A stretch of DNA of 64,000 nt, from assembly GCA_965220935.1 (NCBI GenBank), contig OZ244857.1, forward strand, positions 2,356,001 through 2,420,000, written 5' to 3'. This stretch comes from Bin80 sp965220935 (GTDB lineage: Bacteria > Bacteroidota > Rhodothermia > Rhodothermales > Bin80). Position 1 is the first letter of the stretch, and each line of letters opens with the position of its first letter. The position numbers and the translations under genes were made by a program. Under the pieces are notes generated by a model that saw nothing but the letters and a program-made list of their open reading frames with translations, did not search any database and was not told where the DNA came from. This document shows, in pieces, positions 45,701-53,901 of the stretch.

Positions 45701-47837
45701 TATGTTAGATTTTAGTACTTCTACCAGCCTATCATTTAGTCCTTCAAATTTTGATGACGCTCAAGGCATCAGTTTCAGCGCTGGAGAGGATAATAATATC
45801 GTTGATGAAACCGAGACCATAACGCTGACAGCGAATGGGGGAGGCTTTGATAATGCCTCTGTGCAAATCACAATTCGCATCACAGACAATGACATCCCAA
45901 ACATTTCTCTTGATCCTTCCTTCCTCGGCTTTACTGAGGGGGGTAGTGCGGATTTTGATGTGTCACTTATGGTTCTACCCACTGGTGATGTCACAATCAG
46001 CGTTGCAGAATTTACCAACTCCGATTTAGATCTAAGCGTATCAACTCTTACATTCACAACAAATAATTATAACATACCTCAATCAGTTACCGTGACATCT
46101 GTTGATGATACTGATGCCAGCGATGATGATACTGAATCCATTACACTGACTGCAAGTGGTGGAGGTTATGATGGTGTCACTCAAGAGTTAGTCGTATCTG
46201 TCAGCGATGATGAGATTGAAGGGGCGAGTATTGAGGTTTCACCGAACTCTATCACCATGAATGAAGGATCTGAGGCAAGTCTTGCTATTTCGCTCTCAAC
46301 TGCCCCTTCATCTGATGTCACACTGATGATTTCTCCATTCCAGAGTAAGAGTTTATCACTCAAGCCTTCGGGTCCTATCGTATTTACGTCTTCAAATTAT
46401 AATCTATCTCAGACAATTACAATCGCTGCATCCGGGGACACGAATATGGAAGATGAAACTGAGCAGATCATATTAGCGACCAGTGGTGGAGGTTATGACC
46501 ACACATCTACAACACTCACGGTCACTGTGATGGATACTGGGGTAACAAAACCTAGTGTAAGTTTGTCAGTCGCACCTAATCCCGTAGTTGAAGGTGAGCC
46601 CTTGACCTTAGAGATTGCCATTTCTCAGGTAATTACTGATTCATCCATCACCATTCCTCTCGTTTACGAAAATGACACTGCCGAAGCCCAGGATTATAAG
46701 GCCGTTTCTTCAATCACAATCCCTGCGAATCAGAGTAGGGCCTCTGCTCTGCTCATGACAAATGAGGATGGGGATATAGACAATGAGAATTTCAGAATTG
46801 GACTGGGTCAATTACCGAGCGTCATCATGGCTACTACGACTGATTCAATTACCGTTGTCATTCAAGACAGTGATGTTGCCTCAGCTTCAGTATTTTTTAT
46901 ACAAAGTATTAGTGAATCGCCCGTAGATGTGTATCTGAATGAGGAGATGTTTATTGATGATTTTTCATTGCTTCAGACGGCTACAAGAGAAGTTAGAGGT
47001 GGGACGAAATCGCTTGATGTCGTATCTGGTGACGCAGAGGATTTATCCAGCCCCATCTTAAGTGAGATAATTAATCTGAATACTGATAGCACCTACCAGA
47101 TTCTCTTGCGCAAGGGTCAAGATGATCAGTCCTCTATTCTGCTCATGCGTCAGGTAGATAGGTCCGTTCATTCTGATTCCGTGAAGGTTCGAGTCGTTCA
47201 CAATGCGCCCAACCTTGGGGAGGTAGATGTGACTGTTCATGATCCAGCGAATGATCAAGCTCTTGTGAGTAAATTCGGTATGAACATGAACTATGGAGAT
47301 GTAAGTGCTAGTGTTTTATTTAAGCGTAATCTATACAATCTTTATGTCACTCAAAGCATGACCAATATAGACATTGAGGTTTACGCGATTGATTGGTCAC
47401 ATTCCTCAGGAAAGCAGGCATCGTCAAACCTTGGATTATTGATTCTCAATGAAACCTTTACTGATGGAAACTTTACCGTTCTGGGTGCTTGGCATAATGG
47501 TGACACTTTCTCTCCTGCTGTGGTGACATCTAATGAGGACCATCCAATGGATGATCAAATGCCCGTCATAACGATTGGTAACTATCCAAATCCATTTACT
47601 CATCGTACAAATTTGTGGTTTACTATCCCACAAGGCACAGATGTTCATGTAGAAGTCATTGATATTTTGGGCCGAATATCACATAGTGAAAAGTCTGGAA
47701 TGACCAAAAATGGTGATACTTATCTCCACGAATTTGACACGTCAACTTGGTCTCCAGGGGTTTATTTCTACCGAGTGACCTTCACTACAGAAACGAACCA
47801 GACTATTTCAACTGGAAAGATGATTAAAATCAGATAA
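42783..47837 (+). CDS. giant secreted adhesin: spondin domain, Calx-beta-type repeats, DUF4397, T9SS C-terminal domain
   Basis: 1684 aa. Signal peptide MPKNRFLVVWFCGCMLLDLS. Just after it LTFNEMWSWKTSHSTNAP echoes the start of the real spondin domain (about 200-380: YDLTFNATWSKATHPTNFPS, SPDWFVGVSGLNL), as if a first copy had been cut short. Ten Calx-beta-like repeats of about 90 residues each begin with a (V/L)xEG pattern and carry acidic DDD/DNDxG loops that should bind calcium. They occupy about 95-190 and 390-1340. A DUF4397-like region follows (VFFIQSISESPVDVYLNEEM). The end is a type IX sorting domain (GNYPNPFTHRTNLWF ... SPGVYFYRVTF ... GKMIKIR). It is probably exported and displayed on the cell surface for adhesion. 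Confidence 0.92.
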   Translation: MPKNRFLVVWFCGCMLLDLSGTSYALTFNEMWSWKTSHSTNAPILPSSNNDINSSDTTSSVPINLIVEEGYNDVINDVSLTVDDPKISSIIIPENITVNEGQSTTFEISLSARPLESVAIVISGHADTDLTLDKSTLSFSNSNWDTAQSIKVMATKDDDMINDHVTLRLSTSRGGFIYDDKNLKITIIDDRVAKTQNTAQYDLTFNATWSKATHPTNFPSNAHFSWLVGGTHNSSVSFWNPGSTASDGIKSMAETGGTGTLIREINAAKNQGNAFNTIPLGRVFGSPGTDKVTFTIDSRWSLVTVTSMIAPSPDWFVGVSGLNLMGSDGNWKAKEEVELFAYDAGTDSGTSYNSANQATNPRQNISRIGGVPFLVNGSVRSVGTFVFELKVTNAIDLSASSLTIEEGGSGTFGVSLSKAPSGTVTVTITGNNGDVTVDTFKDTDGDQNTLTFTTSNWNVAKTVTVRAAEDDDDIGDDTAELTLSASGGGYNSVTKTITINVNDNDTGALNAPATVAVAEGGDGTFDISLSVAPSATVTVSISGHANTDVTLSKSRFEFTTSNWNMAQSVTVSAGEDDDDIANDIVDLTLSASGGGYNSVTKDITVNITDNDTGALMVNPTSLTVSEGASATLSVSLSAEPSATVTISVTGHANTDVTLSTSSLEFTTSNWSTVQPVTVNAAKDDDIGEDSVDLLLSASGGGYNNVSQNVAISITDRDQAGLSVPTTVNITEGETATFQVSLTARPIGPVQVSISGHAGTQLTLNPESFMVAPSSYSSETTISISAGRDDNQANETETLTIIANGGGYTNVTESVSVIVNDSDTANLVITPSTVDVNEGENATFSVALMVAPSGNVTVTIPSFANSDLSRSPETLLFTTTNYSDPQDVTISADQDNNALSETETISLTAQGGGYDNVSQSVRINTVDDDLPNARLVVTPNPVSVNEGGDAMFKITLSEAPSDDVTVSLGDITNSMLDFSTSTSLSFSPSNFDDAQGISFSAGEDNNIVDETETITLTANGGGFDNASVQITIRITDNDIPNISLDPSFLGFTEGGSADFDVSLMVLPTGDVTISVAEFTNSDLDLSVSTLTFTTNNYNIPQSVTVTSVDDTDASDDDTESITLTASGGGYDGVTQELVVSVSDDEIEGASIEVSPNSITMNEGSEASLAISLSTAPSSDVTLMISPFQSKSLSLKPSGPIVFTSSNYNLSQTITIAASGDTNMEDETEQIILATSGGGYDHTSTTLTVTVMDTGVTKPSVSLSVAPNPVVEGEPLTLEIAISQVITDSSITIPLVYENDTAEAQDYKAVSSITIPANQSRASALLMTNEDGDIDNENFRIGLGQLPSVIMATTTDSITVVIQDSDVASASVFFIQSISESPVDVYLNEEMFIDDFSLLQTATREVRGGTKSLDVVSGDAEDLSSPILSEIINLNTDSTYQILLRKGQDDQSSILLMRQVDRSVHSDSVKVRVVHNAPNLGEVDVTVHDPANDQALVSKFGMNMNYGDVSASVLFKRNLYNLYVTQSMTNIDIEVYAIDWSHSSGKQASSNLGLLILNETFTDGNFTVLGAWHNGDTFSPAVVTSNEDHPMDDQMPVITIGNYPNPFTHRTNLWFTIPQGTDVHVEVIDILGRISHSEKSGMTKNGDTYLHEFDTSTWSPGVYFYRVTFTTETNQTISTGKMIKIR

Positions 47838-48090
47838 CCCCCTGATGGTTGGATACTCATGTTCAGAACACCTCCCTTGTGCTATTATATTTGACCCTAT
47901 TTATCCTCACTTGAAATCTTACATTCTCATCGCTAACTGATATCTCTGTTAGGACAAATGACATCACAATGTGCCTACTGATTTTCAGTGATCAATTTTA
48001 ATATCAAATTGTTTCATCAGAAATAAATTTTTCGTAATTTTGTTGTGCACTGATCTATATTCTCTATCCATCAATTTATAATCCTGCCTC

Positions 48091-49071
48091 ATGAGCCAGT
48101 TATCACTTGCTGTTATTGCCAAAGGGCTTGACCTTCTTTTAGACGAACAGATGACTGGTCAGGCCAGAATCGCTGCCCACTTAGTGGCCGCTGCTGAGGA
48201 ACACGGATCTTCAACAACCGAAATCATATCAATTTTTGATACGGTTATCAAGACTACGGTGTTAGATGAACTGTGGGTTACTGATTCTGAGGGATCTGTA
48301 TACCTGACCAATGTTCGCGGCGACGATGGTCAGCCAATCAATTTTAAGTTTACCGAAGATGCCACCGCTCAGCCACAAGCTTCCGCATTCTTCCCACTGC
48401 TCTCTGCTAGTATTGATAGCGATGAATGTATCACCCAAGCTGCTCAGACCCGTGAAATTGACTGGGACATCTATAAATATGTTGGTGTGAGCGGGATTGA
48501 TAAGCCTAGAATTGTTCAAGTTGGTAATGCGCTTGCCTTTGAAGAGCAGGGTTTACTCAATAACAGCTACGCTTCACCTGTCATGACGGCGGCCTTGGCC
48601 GCCTTTGGCGAAGTAGAGTTACTCTCGTCGCAATATACTTCTCGGGTTGCCGAAGTACGTTCAGTTTTTGATGCTGTTTTATCCAAACAAATGGTCGCGC
48701 AAGCTGGCCTGATAGATGCGTTCTTGGGCGTCACTGAAACTATTGGGTGGTCAGTTGCAAAAACCAATCGGCATCTACAAAGAATTGCTCAAAGTACACC
48801 TATCGCAGAAATTGAAATTGCCACCACTGGCGGACGGGTTGTGTTGTCAAGCTCCATGCCTCATGGTAAACTACGTTATCCCGAGTCTCTTGAGGCAATT
48901 AATGTTGATGAGATGGATGTTGTAGATCACCCAACGGTTTCACATAACATTAATCAACCGTCAGAAAAGACGGTTACTGTATATAGCCCAGGGCTCGCAC
49001 GGATTGTCCAAATTACGACACATCTAAGCGATGACTCACTGGTTTCTCCACGCTTCAAAATACCAGAATAA
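48091..49071 (+). CDS. stand-alone Cache/PAS-like sensor protein
   Basis: 326 aa, no signal peptide and no membrane helix. It is made of two similar halves, each an amphipathic helical stretch (LAVIAKGLDLLLDEQMTGQA; AEVRSVFDAVLSKQMVAQAG) followed by a ligand-binding-type beta core. The first half has ELWVTDSEGSVYLTNVRGDD and the motif KYVGVSGIDKPRIVQVGNA, which recurs in bacterial sensory proteins with a Cache-like fold. The second half has EIEIATTGGRVVLSSSMPHG. No output domain is attached, so it may act through a partner. It lies 250 bases downstream of the adhesin on the same strand. The family name is uncertain. Confidence 0.7.
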   Translation: MSQLSLAVIAKGLDLLLDEQMTGQARIAAHLVAAAEEHGSSTTEIISIFDTVIKTTVLDELWVTDSEGSVYLTNVRGDDGQPINFKFTEDATAQPQASAFFPLLSASIDSDECITQAAQTREIDWDIYKYVGVSGIDKPRIVQVGNALAFEEQGLLNNSYASPVMTAALAAFGEVELLSSQYTSRVAEVRSVFDAVLSKQMVAQAGLIDAFLGVTETIGWSVAKTNRHLQRIAQSTPIAEIEIATTGGRVVLSSSMPHGKLRYPESLEAINVDEMDVVDHPTVSHNINQPSEKTVTVYSPGLARIVQITTHLSDDSLVSPRFKIPE

Positions 49072-49176
49072 TCTAAGATTGATACACTGCGGTGTATCCT
49101 TGTAATATCTAACTGTGTAGGGGGCTTTCAAAAGTATTGCTCTGTCTGATGATGTGGTTTGGTAAAAATCTCCCGA

Positions 49177-49725
49177 TTAACTCTGCTGATCCATTTCTAA
49201 TTGATTAGAGTTTCTGGCAAAGTGTTGGTATTCAATTTTGATACACAGATTCATGATCACATTAATTCCAGCATCCAGTGCAATTTTGGCAGCTTCTTCA
49301 TTAAATATATTTAGTTGTAGCCATAGAAATTTCGCGCCTTTTTTAACGGCCTGCTGTGCGTGTTGAACACATTCATGTGAAGGGCGAAAGATGTTAACGA
49401 TGTCCACTGATTCTGGAATGTCTGCCACCTGTCTGTATGCTATCTCTCCCAAAATTTTATCTGCCTTTGGATGCACGGGAATGACTTTGAAACCATGATT
49501 CAAAAGAAATTCCCCAACCATATGACTATCTTTGTCTGGATTCGTTGACAAACCTACGATTGCGATAGAACGAGAACGGGTAAATATTTTCTTGACTAAA
49601 TCTCGATCTTGATATTTTGAAATTTGATTATCAGATAACACAATGTTACCTGACAAGTCACATGCAGGACCTACACTGTTTTGCATGGAAAAATAGTTTA
49701 TTGATGCTTTGCTCACATTGAACAC
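49177..49725 (-). CDS. CoA-binding protein (YccU/DUF1015-independent, CoA_binding_2 type)
   Basis: 182 aa. The core is a Rossmann-like CoA-binding domain (RSIAIVGLSTNPDKDSHMVG, FLLNHGFKVIPVHPKADKIL, VDIVNIFRPSHECVQHAQQA, AKFLWLQLNIFNEEAAKIAL, ending NLCIKIEYQHF). The usual family length is about 135-145 aa. The extra 45 residues at the N-terminus may mean that translation begins later, although no better ATG is obvious. The role of these proteins is not established; they bind CoA and resemble the CoA-ligase domain of succinyl-CoA synthetase. Leftward and alone. Confidence 0.88.
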   Translation of the reverse strand: MFNVSKASINYFSMQNSVGPACDLSGNIVLSDNQISKYQDRDLVKKIFTRSRSIAIVGLSTNPDKDSHMVGEFLLNHGFKVIPVHPKADKILGEIAYRQVADIPESVDIVNIFRPSHECVQHAQQAVKKGAKFLWLQLNIFNEEAAKIALDAGINVIMNLCIKIEYQHFARNSNQLEMDQQS

Positions 49726-49959
49726 GTAATAGCTAAGCCACCGTGCCTCCCATTAGTAACAACAGTACATGATGATAGTCTGTATTACCTGATTAATCGA
49801 TGAGGGTTCACTCTATCATGATCATTTTCTGATTTATTCAATTAGTAAATGCAGTGTCGTCTGATAACTTTTGTAAAGATAAATCTGAAAATCATGACCT
49901 ATATTTAATGAATAGTTTCTATTTTGTGTCATGGCATGATGAAGAATCCTCCACAATAG

Positions 49960-51024
49960 ATGTTTGAAACTGAATCTCGCGAGAGTAATTCGCCTAAGTT
50001 AAGCCCACAACTGGTACATGAGTATTTTATGGCAAAGAATATAAATCTACAGTCAGCGAAGCGGGGAAAGAACGATGAGTTCTACACGCAATTAAGCGAT
50101 ATAGAAAATGAACTACGTCATTACAAAGATCACTTCCGTGATAAAGTGGTCTACTGCAACTGTGATGATCCGCGTGTAAGTAATTTCTTCACGTTCTTCT
50201 CCAAACAGTTTGAGTGGTATGGATTGAAGAAGTTGATTACGACCTGTTACAAGAATCAGCAGCCCGATCTGTTTTCATCCCATGATTCTAAGCAGGCGGT
50301 GTATTTGGAATACAACGGAGATCAGGACGGAAACCGCCGCCCAGATTCCCACGAGATCGCTGTCAAGCCGTTGCAGGGCGATGGAGATTTTCGGAGTCCT
50401 GAGTGTATAGAACTTCTGAAGCAGTCCGATATTGTGGTGACCAATCCACCGTTTTCACTCTTTCGTAAGTATGTGGCGCAGCTCATCAAGTATGAGAAAA
50501 AATTTCTGATCATTGGACACCAGAATGCGATTACATACAAGGAGATCTTTCCGTTGATCAAAGAAAACAAACTATGGTTGGGGATTGGTTTTAAGGGCGG
50601 GGCAGGGCACTTTATTAGTCGGTATGACGATTATGCAACTGCGGCAGACAGGAAAGAGGGAATGATTCGGGTATCGGGGGTTCACTGGTTTACGAATCTC
50701 TCACACAAAAAGCGCAATGAGGAGTTAATTCTCTACAAGAAATACTCGCCAGAGCAGTATCCGCACTACGACAACTACGATGCGATTGAGGTGAGCAAGA
50801 CAATGGAAATCCCAGAGGATTGGAAGGGATATATGGGCGTGCCTATTACGTTTCTGGACAAGTATAATCCCGAGCAGTTTGAGATACTGGGAGCCGATTA
50901 TGATGTAAAATCCGGACTACTCCCAGAAATGATAAAGCCGAATTGGAACGGCAAAATAGACAGAGGGTATGTTGATGGAAAAAGGATGTACGCTCGTATC
51001 ATCATTCGTAACAAACAACTCTGA
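49960..51024 (+). CDS. EcoRI-type adenine-specific DNA methyltransferase
   Basis: 354 aa. The catalytic motif IV is NPPF in DIVVTNPPFSLFRKYVAQL (NPPF at 162-165), marking an N6-adenine methyltransferase. The AdoMet region is DKVVYCNCDDPRVSNFFTFF. The N-terminal NDEFYTQLSDIENELRHYKD is characteristic of the EcoRI-methylase family, whose members have this segment in the same place. It methylates adenine in a specific site, probably protecting it from the partner protein encoded 3 bases downstream (51028-52224). The pair is compact and reads as one restriction-modification operon. Confidence 0.9.
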   Translation: MFETESRESNSPKLSPQLVHEYFMAKNINLQSAKRGKNDEFYTQLSDIENELRHYKDHFRDKVVYCNCDDPRVSNFFTFFSKQFEWYGLKKLITTCYKNQQPDLFSSHDSKQAVYLEYNGDQDGNRRPDSHEIAVKPLQGDGDFRSPECIELLKQSDIVVTNPPFSLFRKYVAQLIKYEKKFLIIGHQNAITYKEIFPLIKENKLWLGIGFKGGAGHFISRYDDYATAADRKEGMIRVSGVHWFTNLSHKKRNEELILYKKYSPEQYPHYDNYDAIEVSKTMEIPEDWKGYMGVPITFLDKYNPEQFEILGADYDVKSGLLPEMIKPNWNGKIDRGYVDGKRMYARIIIRNKQL

Positions 51025-51027
51025 CCG

Positions 51028-52224
51028 ATGAAAATCTACGAACACAAAATCCCAATCAAAGAAATCATTGAGGGGTATCACGATGACGATGACGGCCAAG
51101 TGATCGGCTATAGAGGAATGCTAAATATCCGCCCACCCTATCAGCGAGAGTATATCTACGATGGAAAGAAAGGCTTTCAGGAAGCTCTGATTCAATCCAT
51201 CTATTATGACAGGCCCGTCAACCTGATCTACTTTGCCAAAGCCGAAAACAGTGCCTATGATTATGAATTATTGGATGGACAACAGCGGATCATCACAATC
51301 TGCAAATTTATCATTAATCGCGAGTTTGTAATTTCAACTAGCGATAAAGAGCTTCAATACTGGCAGGGGCTATCCGAGATAGACCAGCAGAGAATTCTGA
51401 ATTATCAACTTCATGTCCATGTCTGTGAGGGCAACGCAAATGAGCTGATGCACTGGTTCCAAACGATTAACACGGGTGCAAAAGAATTGTCTGACCAGGA
51501 GTTAAGAAACTCAATTTACAATGGTCCTTGGGTCACCGATGCAAAGCGCTATTTCACCAAAAAAGGAGGTCAAGCCGTAAAGTGTGGTCGGTATATGAGT
51601 GGAAAGCGAGATCGCCAAGAACATTTAGAGCGGATACTCCAATGGAAAGTGGGAAGCACGAAAGACGTGAAAATTCGTGAATACATGGCCGAACACAGGA
51701 CTGATCTATCGGCCAAACCGCTTTGGGAGTATTTTGAGACTATCTACAAGTGGATTGAACGAATATTTAAGGTTGACGCGGATGCGAGCTGTTACCGAAT
51801 CACCATGAAACATGTGGATTGGGGCTCACTTTTTGCGCAGTTCAAAGATGCGGATTTTGACCCGAAGGAAATTGCCGAAAAGGTTGAGTCCTTATTCAAG
51901 TGTGATCCTAAGGAGATCCAGCAAAAAGGAATTTATCCCTTTGTGTTAACAGGTGATGAGAAATACCTTAACCCTCGTCAATTTACGCCTGAACAAAGGC
52001 TGGCTGCGTATACGCGACAAAGTGGCATTTGCGCCGAGACTAAGAAAGAATTCCCCATTGAAGAGATGGAAGCTGATCACATCAAGCCGTGGTCAGAAGG
52101 CGGCAAGACAGATGATGATAACTGTCAGATGATCTGTAAGTCAGCCCACCATAAGAAGACTGCCGATCAGATACAGAATCTATGGGCCTCGTCAAGACGT
52201 AAATATAATAATTCGTCAGATTGA
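51028..52224 (+). CDS. DUF262 - HNH endonuclease, partner of the methyltransferase
   Basis: 398 aa. The N-terminal DUF262 (ParB/GmrS-like) domain shows the motif YELLDGQQRIITICKFIINR, which in related proteins binds or hydrolyses nucleotides. A long helical middle follows. The C-terminal HNH nuclease is MEADHIKPWSEGGKTDDDNC then QMICKSAHHKKTADQI, with the histidines and asparagine in place, preceded by a single cysteine at GICAETKKEFP. Paired with an adenine methylase, this makes a candidate restriction enzyme; by itself it would resemble modification-dependent DUF262/HNH enzymes of the GmrSD type. It is the second gene of a two-gene operon with 3 bases between stop and start. Confidence 0.88.
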   Translation: MKIYEHKIPIKEIIEGYHDDDDGQVIGYRGMLNIRPPYQREYIYDGKKGFQEALIQSIYYDRPVNLIYFAKAENSAYDYELLDGQQRIITICKFIINREFVISTSDKELQYWQGLSEIDQQRILNYQLHVHVCEGNANELMHWFQTINTGAKELSDQELRNSIYNGPWVTDAKRYFTKKGGQAVKCGRYMSGKRDRQEHLERILQWKVGSTKDVKIREYMAEHRTDLSAKPLWEYFETIYKWIERIFKVDADASCYRITMKHVDWGSLFAQFKDADFDPKEIAEKVESLFKCDPKEIQQKGIYPFVLTGDEKYLNPRQFTPEQRLAAYTRQSGICAETKKEFPIEEMEADHIKPWSEGGKTDDDNCQMICKSAHHKKTADQIQNLWASSRRKYNNSSD

Positions 52225-52323
52225 GCATGATTGATTTGATTAATAGCAGCACTTGACTTAGAGCGATTATCTTATAAGATTGATCGCTCATTAAAATCTT
52301 ACATCTATAAATCAATTACTATA

Positions 52324-53196
52324 ATGAAGTCATCTGTTGAATTTGATGAGGGCACTAAGGTAACAAAAGTGTTGCGCCCAAATGGTAAACTATCACGGAA
52401 GTATTACGAAGCAGAGTTATCTAGACTTCAAGTGCAACTCGCTAGACTTCAGCGCTATATCCGCATTAAAAAGAAACGTATTGTAATCATATTTGAAGGT
52501 CGGGATGCAGCTGGAAAGGGAGGTACAATCAAGCGTATTCTTGCCCCCCTCAATCCACGCATCTGCAGGGTTGTTGCCCTAGCAAAACCAACAGAACGTG
52601 AATCTACTCAATGGTACTTTCAAAGATATGTACAACATCTGCCAGCCGGGGGTGAAATGGTTCTCTTTGATAGGAGTTGGTATAACCGTGCAGGTGTGGA
52701 GCGCGTCATGGGATTCTGCACTGAACAAGAGTATTGGGATTTTCTGCGACAGTGCCCAATGTTTGAACGAATGTTAATTCAAAGTGGAATCATTCTCATA
52801 AAGTACTGGTTTTCTGTCAGTGCGGACGAGCAAGAGCGACGATTTCGTCGCAGAATTGAAGATCCAACAAGACGGTGGAAGATTAGTCCAATGGATCTTC
52901 AATCCAGGGCTAGATGGGTTGAGTACTCAAAGGCTAAAGATCAAATGTTTGCTAGTACCGACCTTCCTGACTCGCCCTGGTGGGTAATTAAGGCAAATGA
53001 CAAGCGTCGCGCCAGACTTAATTGTATTCATCACCTACTATCCCAAATCTCTTATGACAGAATCGTTCCCGAAGAGATATCCCTACCCCCTCTGCAAGAT
53101 TGTGACGACTATCAGCGTCCATCGATGAATTCTCAGAGATTTGTTCCTGATCAATTCCCTGATCCCAATAACTTGACTCAAACTATTAAGAATTAG
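52324..53196 (+). CDS. polyphosphate kinase 2 (PPK2) family
   Basis: 290 aa, in the range of single-domain class I PPK2 (about 270-310). Walker A is FEGRDAAGKGGTIKRI, the lid/base region LAKPTERESTQWYFQRYVQH, Walker B VLFDRSWYNRAGVERVMGFC, and the C-terminal motif KDQMFASTDLPDSPWWVIKA follows. It makes GTP or ATP from polyphosphate, or the reverse, in the cytoplasm. The gene starts about 100 bases after the DUF262-HNH gene, with its own A+T-rich leader. Confidence 0.95.
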   Translation: MKSSVEFDEGTKVTKVLRPNGKLSRKYYEAELSRLQVQLARLQRYIRIKKKRIVIIFEGRDAAGKGGTIKRILAPLNPRICRVVALAKPTERESTQWYFQRYVQHLPAGGEMVLFDRSWYNRAGVERVMGFCTEQEYWDFLRQCPMFERMLIQSGIILIKYWFSVSADEQERRFRRRIEDPTRRWKISPMDLQSRARWVEYSKAKDQMFASTDLPDSPWWVIKANDKRRARLNCIHHLLSQISYDRIVPEEISLPPLQDCDDYQRPSMNSQRFVPDQFPDPNNLTQTIKN

Positions 53197-53751
53197 ATCC
53201 CCGCCATATTATGATCAGCACTTTATCTGATAGTAATTCAGCAATTCCCACTAACGGCATAGAATTCAGTTGGTCTAGCATTTCAGGTACATCTCCTGCA
53301 AATCTGACGGGGTTTGCTTGTTTTTGAGGATCAATTCCTGCATCAATCGGACGTTTTCTGATCCTTTTATCTGCACGTTCTGACGACTGGATACGCCACG
53401 CCCCTCCTATAATCAGGGGTTCACGTTCTCCCCTATGCTCTGGTTCCCGCTACGATGAATCAATGTCCACAGTGACCCTAAATCCCTCCGCCACCCCCGG
53501 TATAGAAACTCCCAACTCTCTAAAACAATCTCCCTGAACAGGTTTCGCACTCGCTTCCTTTCTACACCAGTACGACCGATGCCGGTTATATTGGAATCTA
53601 TTCATGGATACTACTGGCAAAATATGACCTACTTCGGGGCTAATTCATCCAAAATGAACCTTTGCAATCTTCTGACTGTAATAAACTAACTGCTGATGCA
53701 AATTTTTTTTCTTAACAATAAGGTGATAGTTCAAAAACTTGTTTATTTGTT
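53197..53751. other. 555-bp stretch with a dispersed repeat and remnant sequence
   Basis: After PPK2 comes the repeat at 53239-53313. On the minus strand from about 53610 to 53230 there is a long frame interrupted by one stop (KPVQGDCFRELGVSIPGVAE, then PLIIGGAWRIQSSERADKRI, then RFAGDVPEMLDQLNSMPLVG). It may be mobile-element DNA. I cannot identify it. Confidence 0.4.
53239..53313 (+). repeat. dispersed repeat copy B with unoccupied intron site
   Basis: Nearly identical to 24403-24477. It contains CAGCAATTCCC-ACTAACGG, the junction that the group II intron occupies elsewhere in the window. No intron is present. Confidence 0.6.
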
Positions 53752-53901
53752 ATGTTAATTCTCAATATTCTACTCAACGTTTCTTTTATGGCTCACGGAT
53801 CTGTTGTGAGTACTGTCTCTCTCCATACAAATGTGAGTGACTACTTTTTGAGATTACCCCCCCCCATTTTTCTTCATCCAGTGGGACGGGTGTGCAGCTG
53901 A
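53752..53901 (+). CDS. short upstream frame ending just after a poly-C tract
   Basis: 49 codons from ATG (MLILNILLNVSFMAHGSVVS) to a TGA at 53899-53901. It reads through the nine-C run at 53857-53865. One extra C would join it to the fibronectin-III frame (PPPHFSSSSGTGVQLSTSER). I interpret it as the out-of-frame 5' end of the next gene and not an independent gene. The hydrophobic start could be a weak signal peptide; it has no basic residues. Confidence 0.45.
   Translation: MLILNILLNVSFMAHGSVVSTVSLHTNVSDYFLRLPPPIFLHPVGRVCS
53857..53865 (+). repeat. homopolymeric C9 tract, possible phase-variation switch
   Basis: Nine consecutive C in otherwise A+T-rich DNA, between an in-frame ATG (53752) and the 1831-codon fibronectin-III frame. 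Ten or seven C would make one continuous gene; nine leaves the two parts in different frames. Confidence 0.7.

Noticed and set aside
42840..47837. CRISPR-like or tandem DNA repeats in the adhesin gene
   Set aside because: The periodicity is about 270-300 bases and in-frame, with diverged DNA; these are Calx-beta protein repeats, not direct DNA repeats with spacers.
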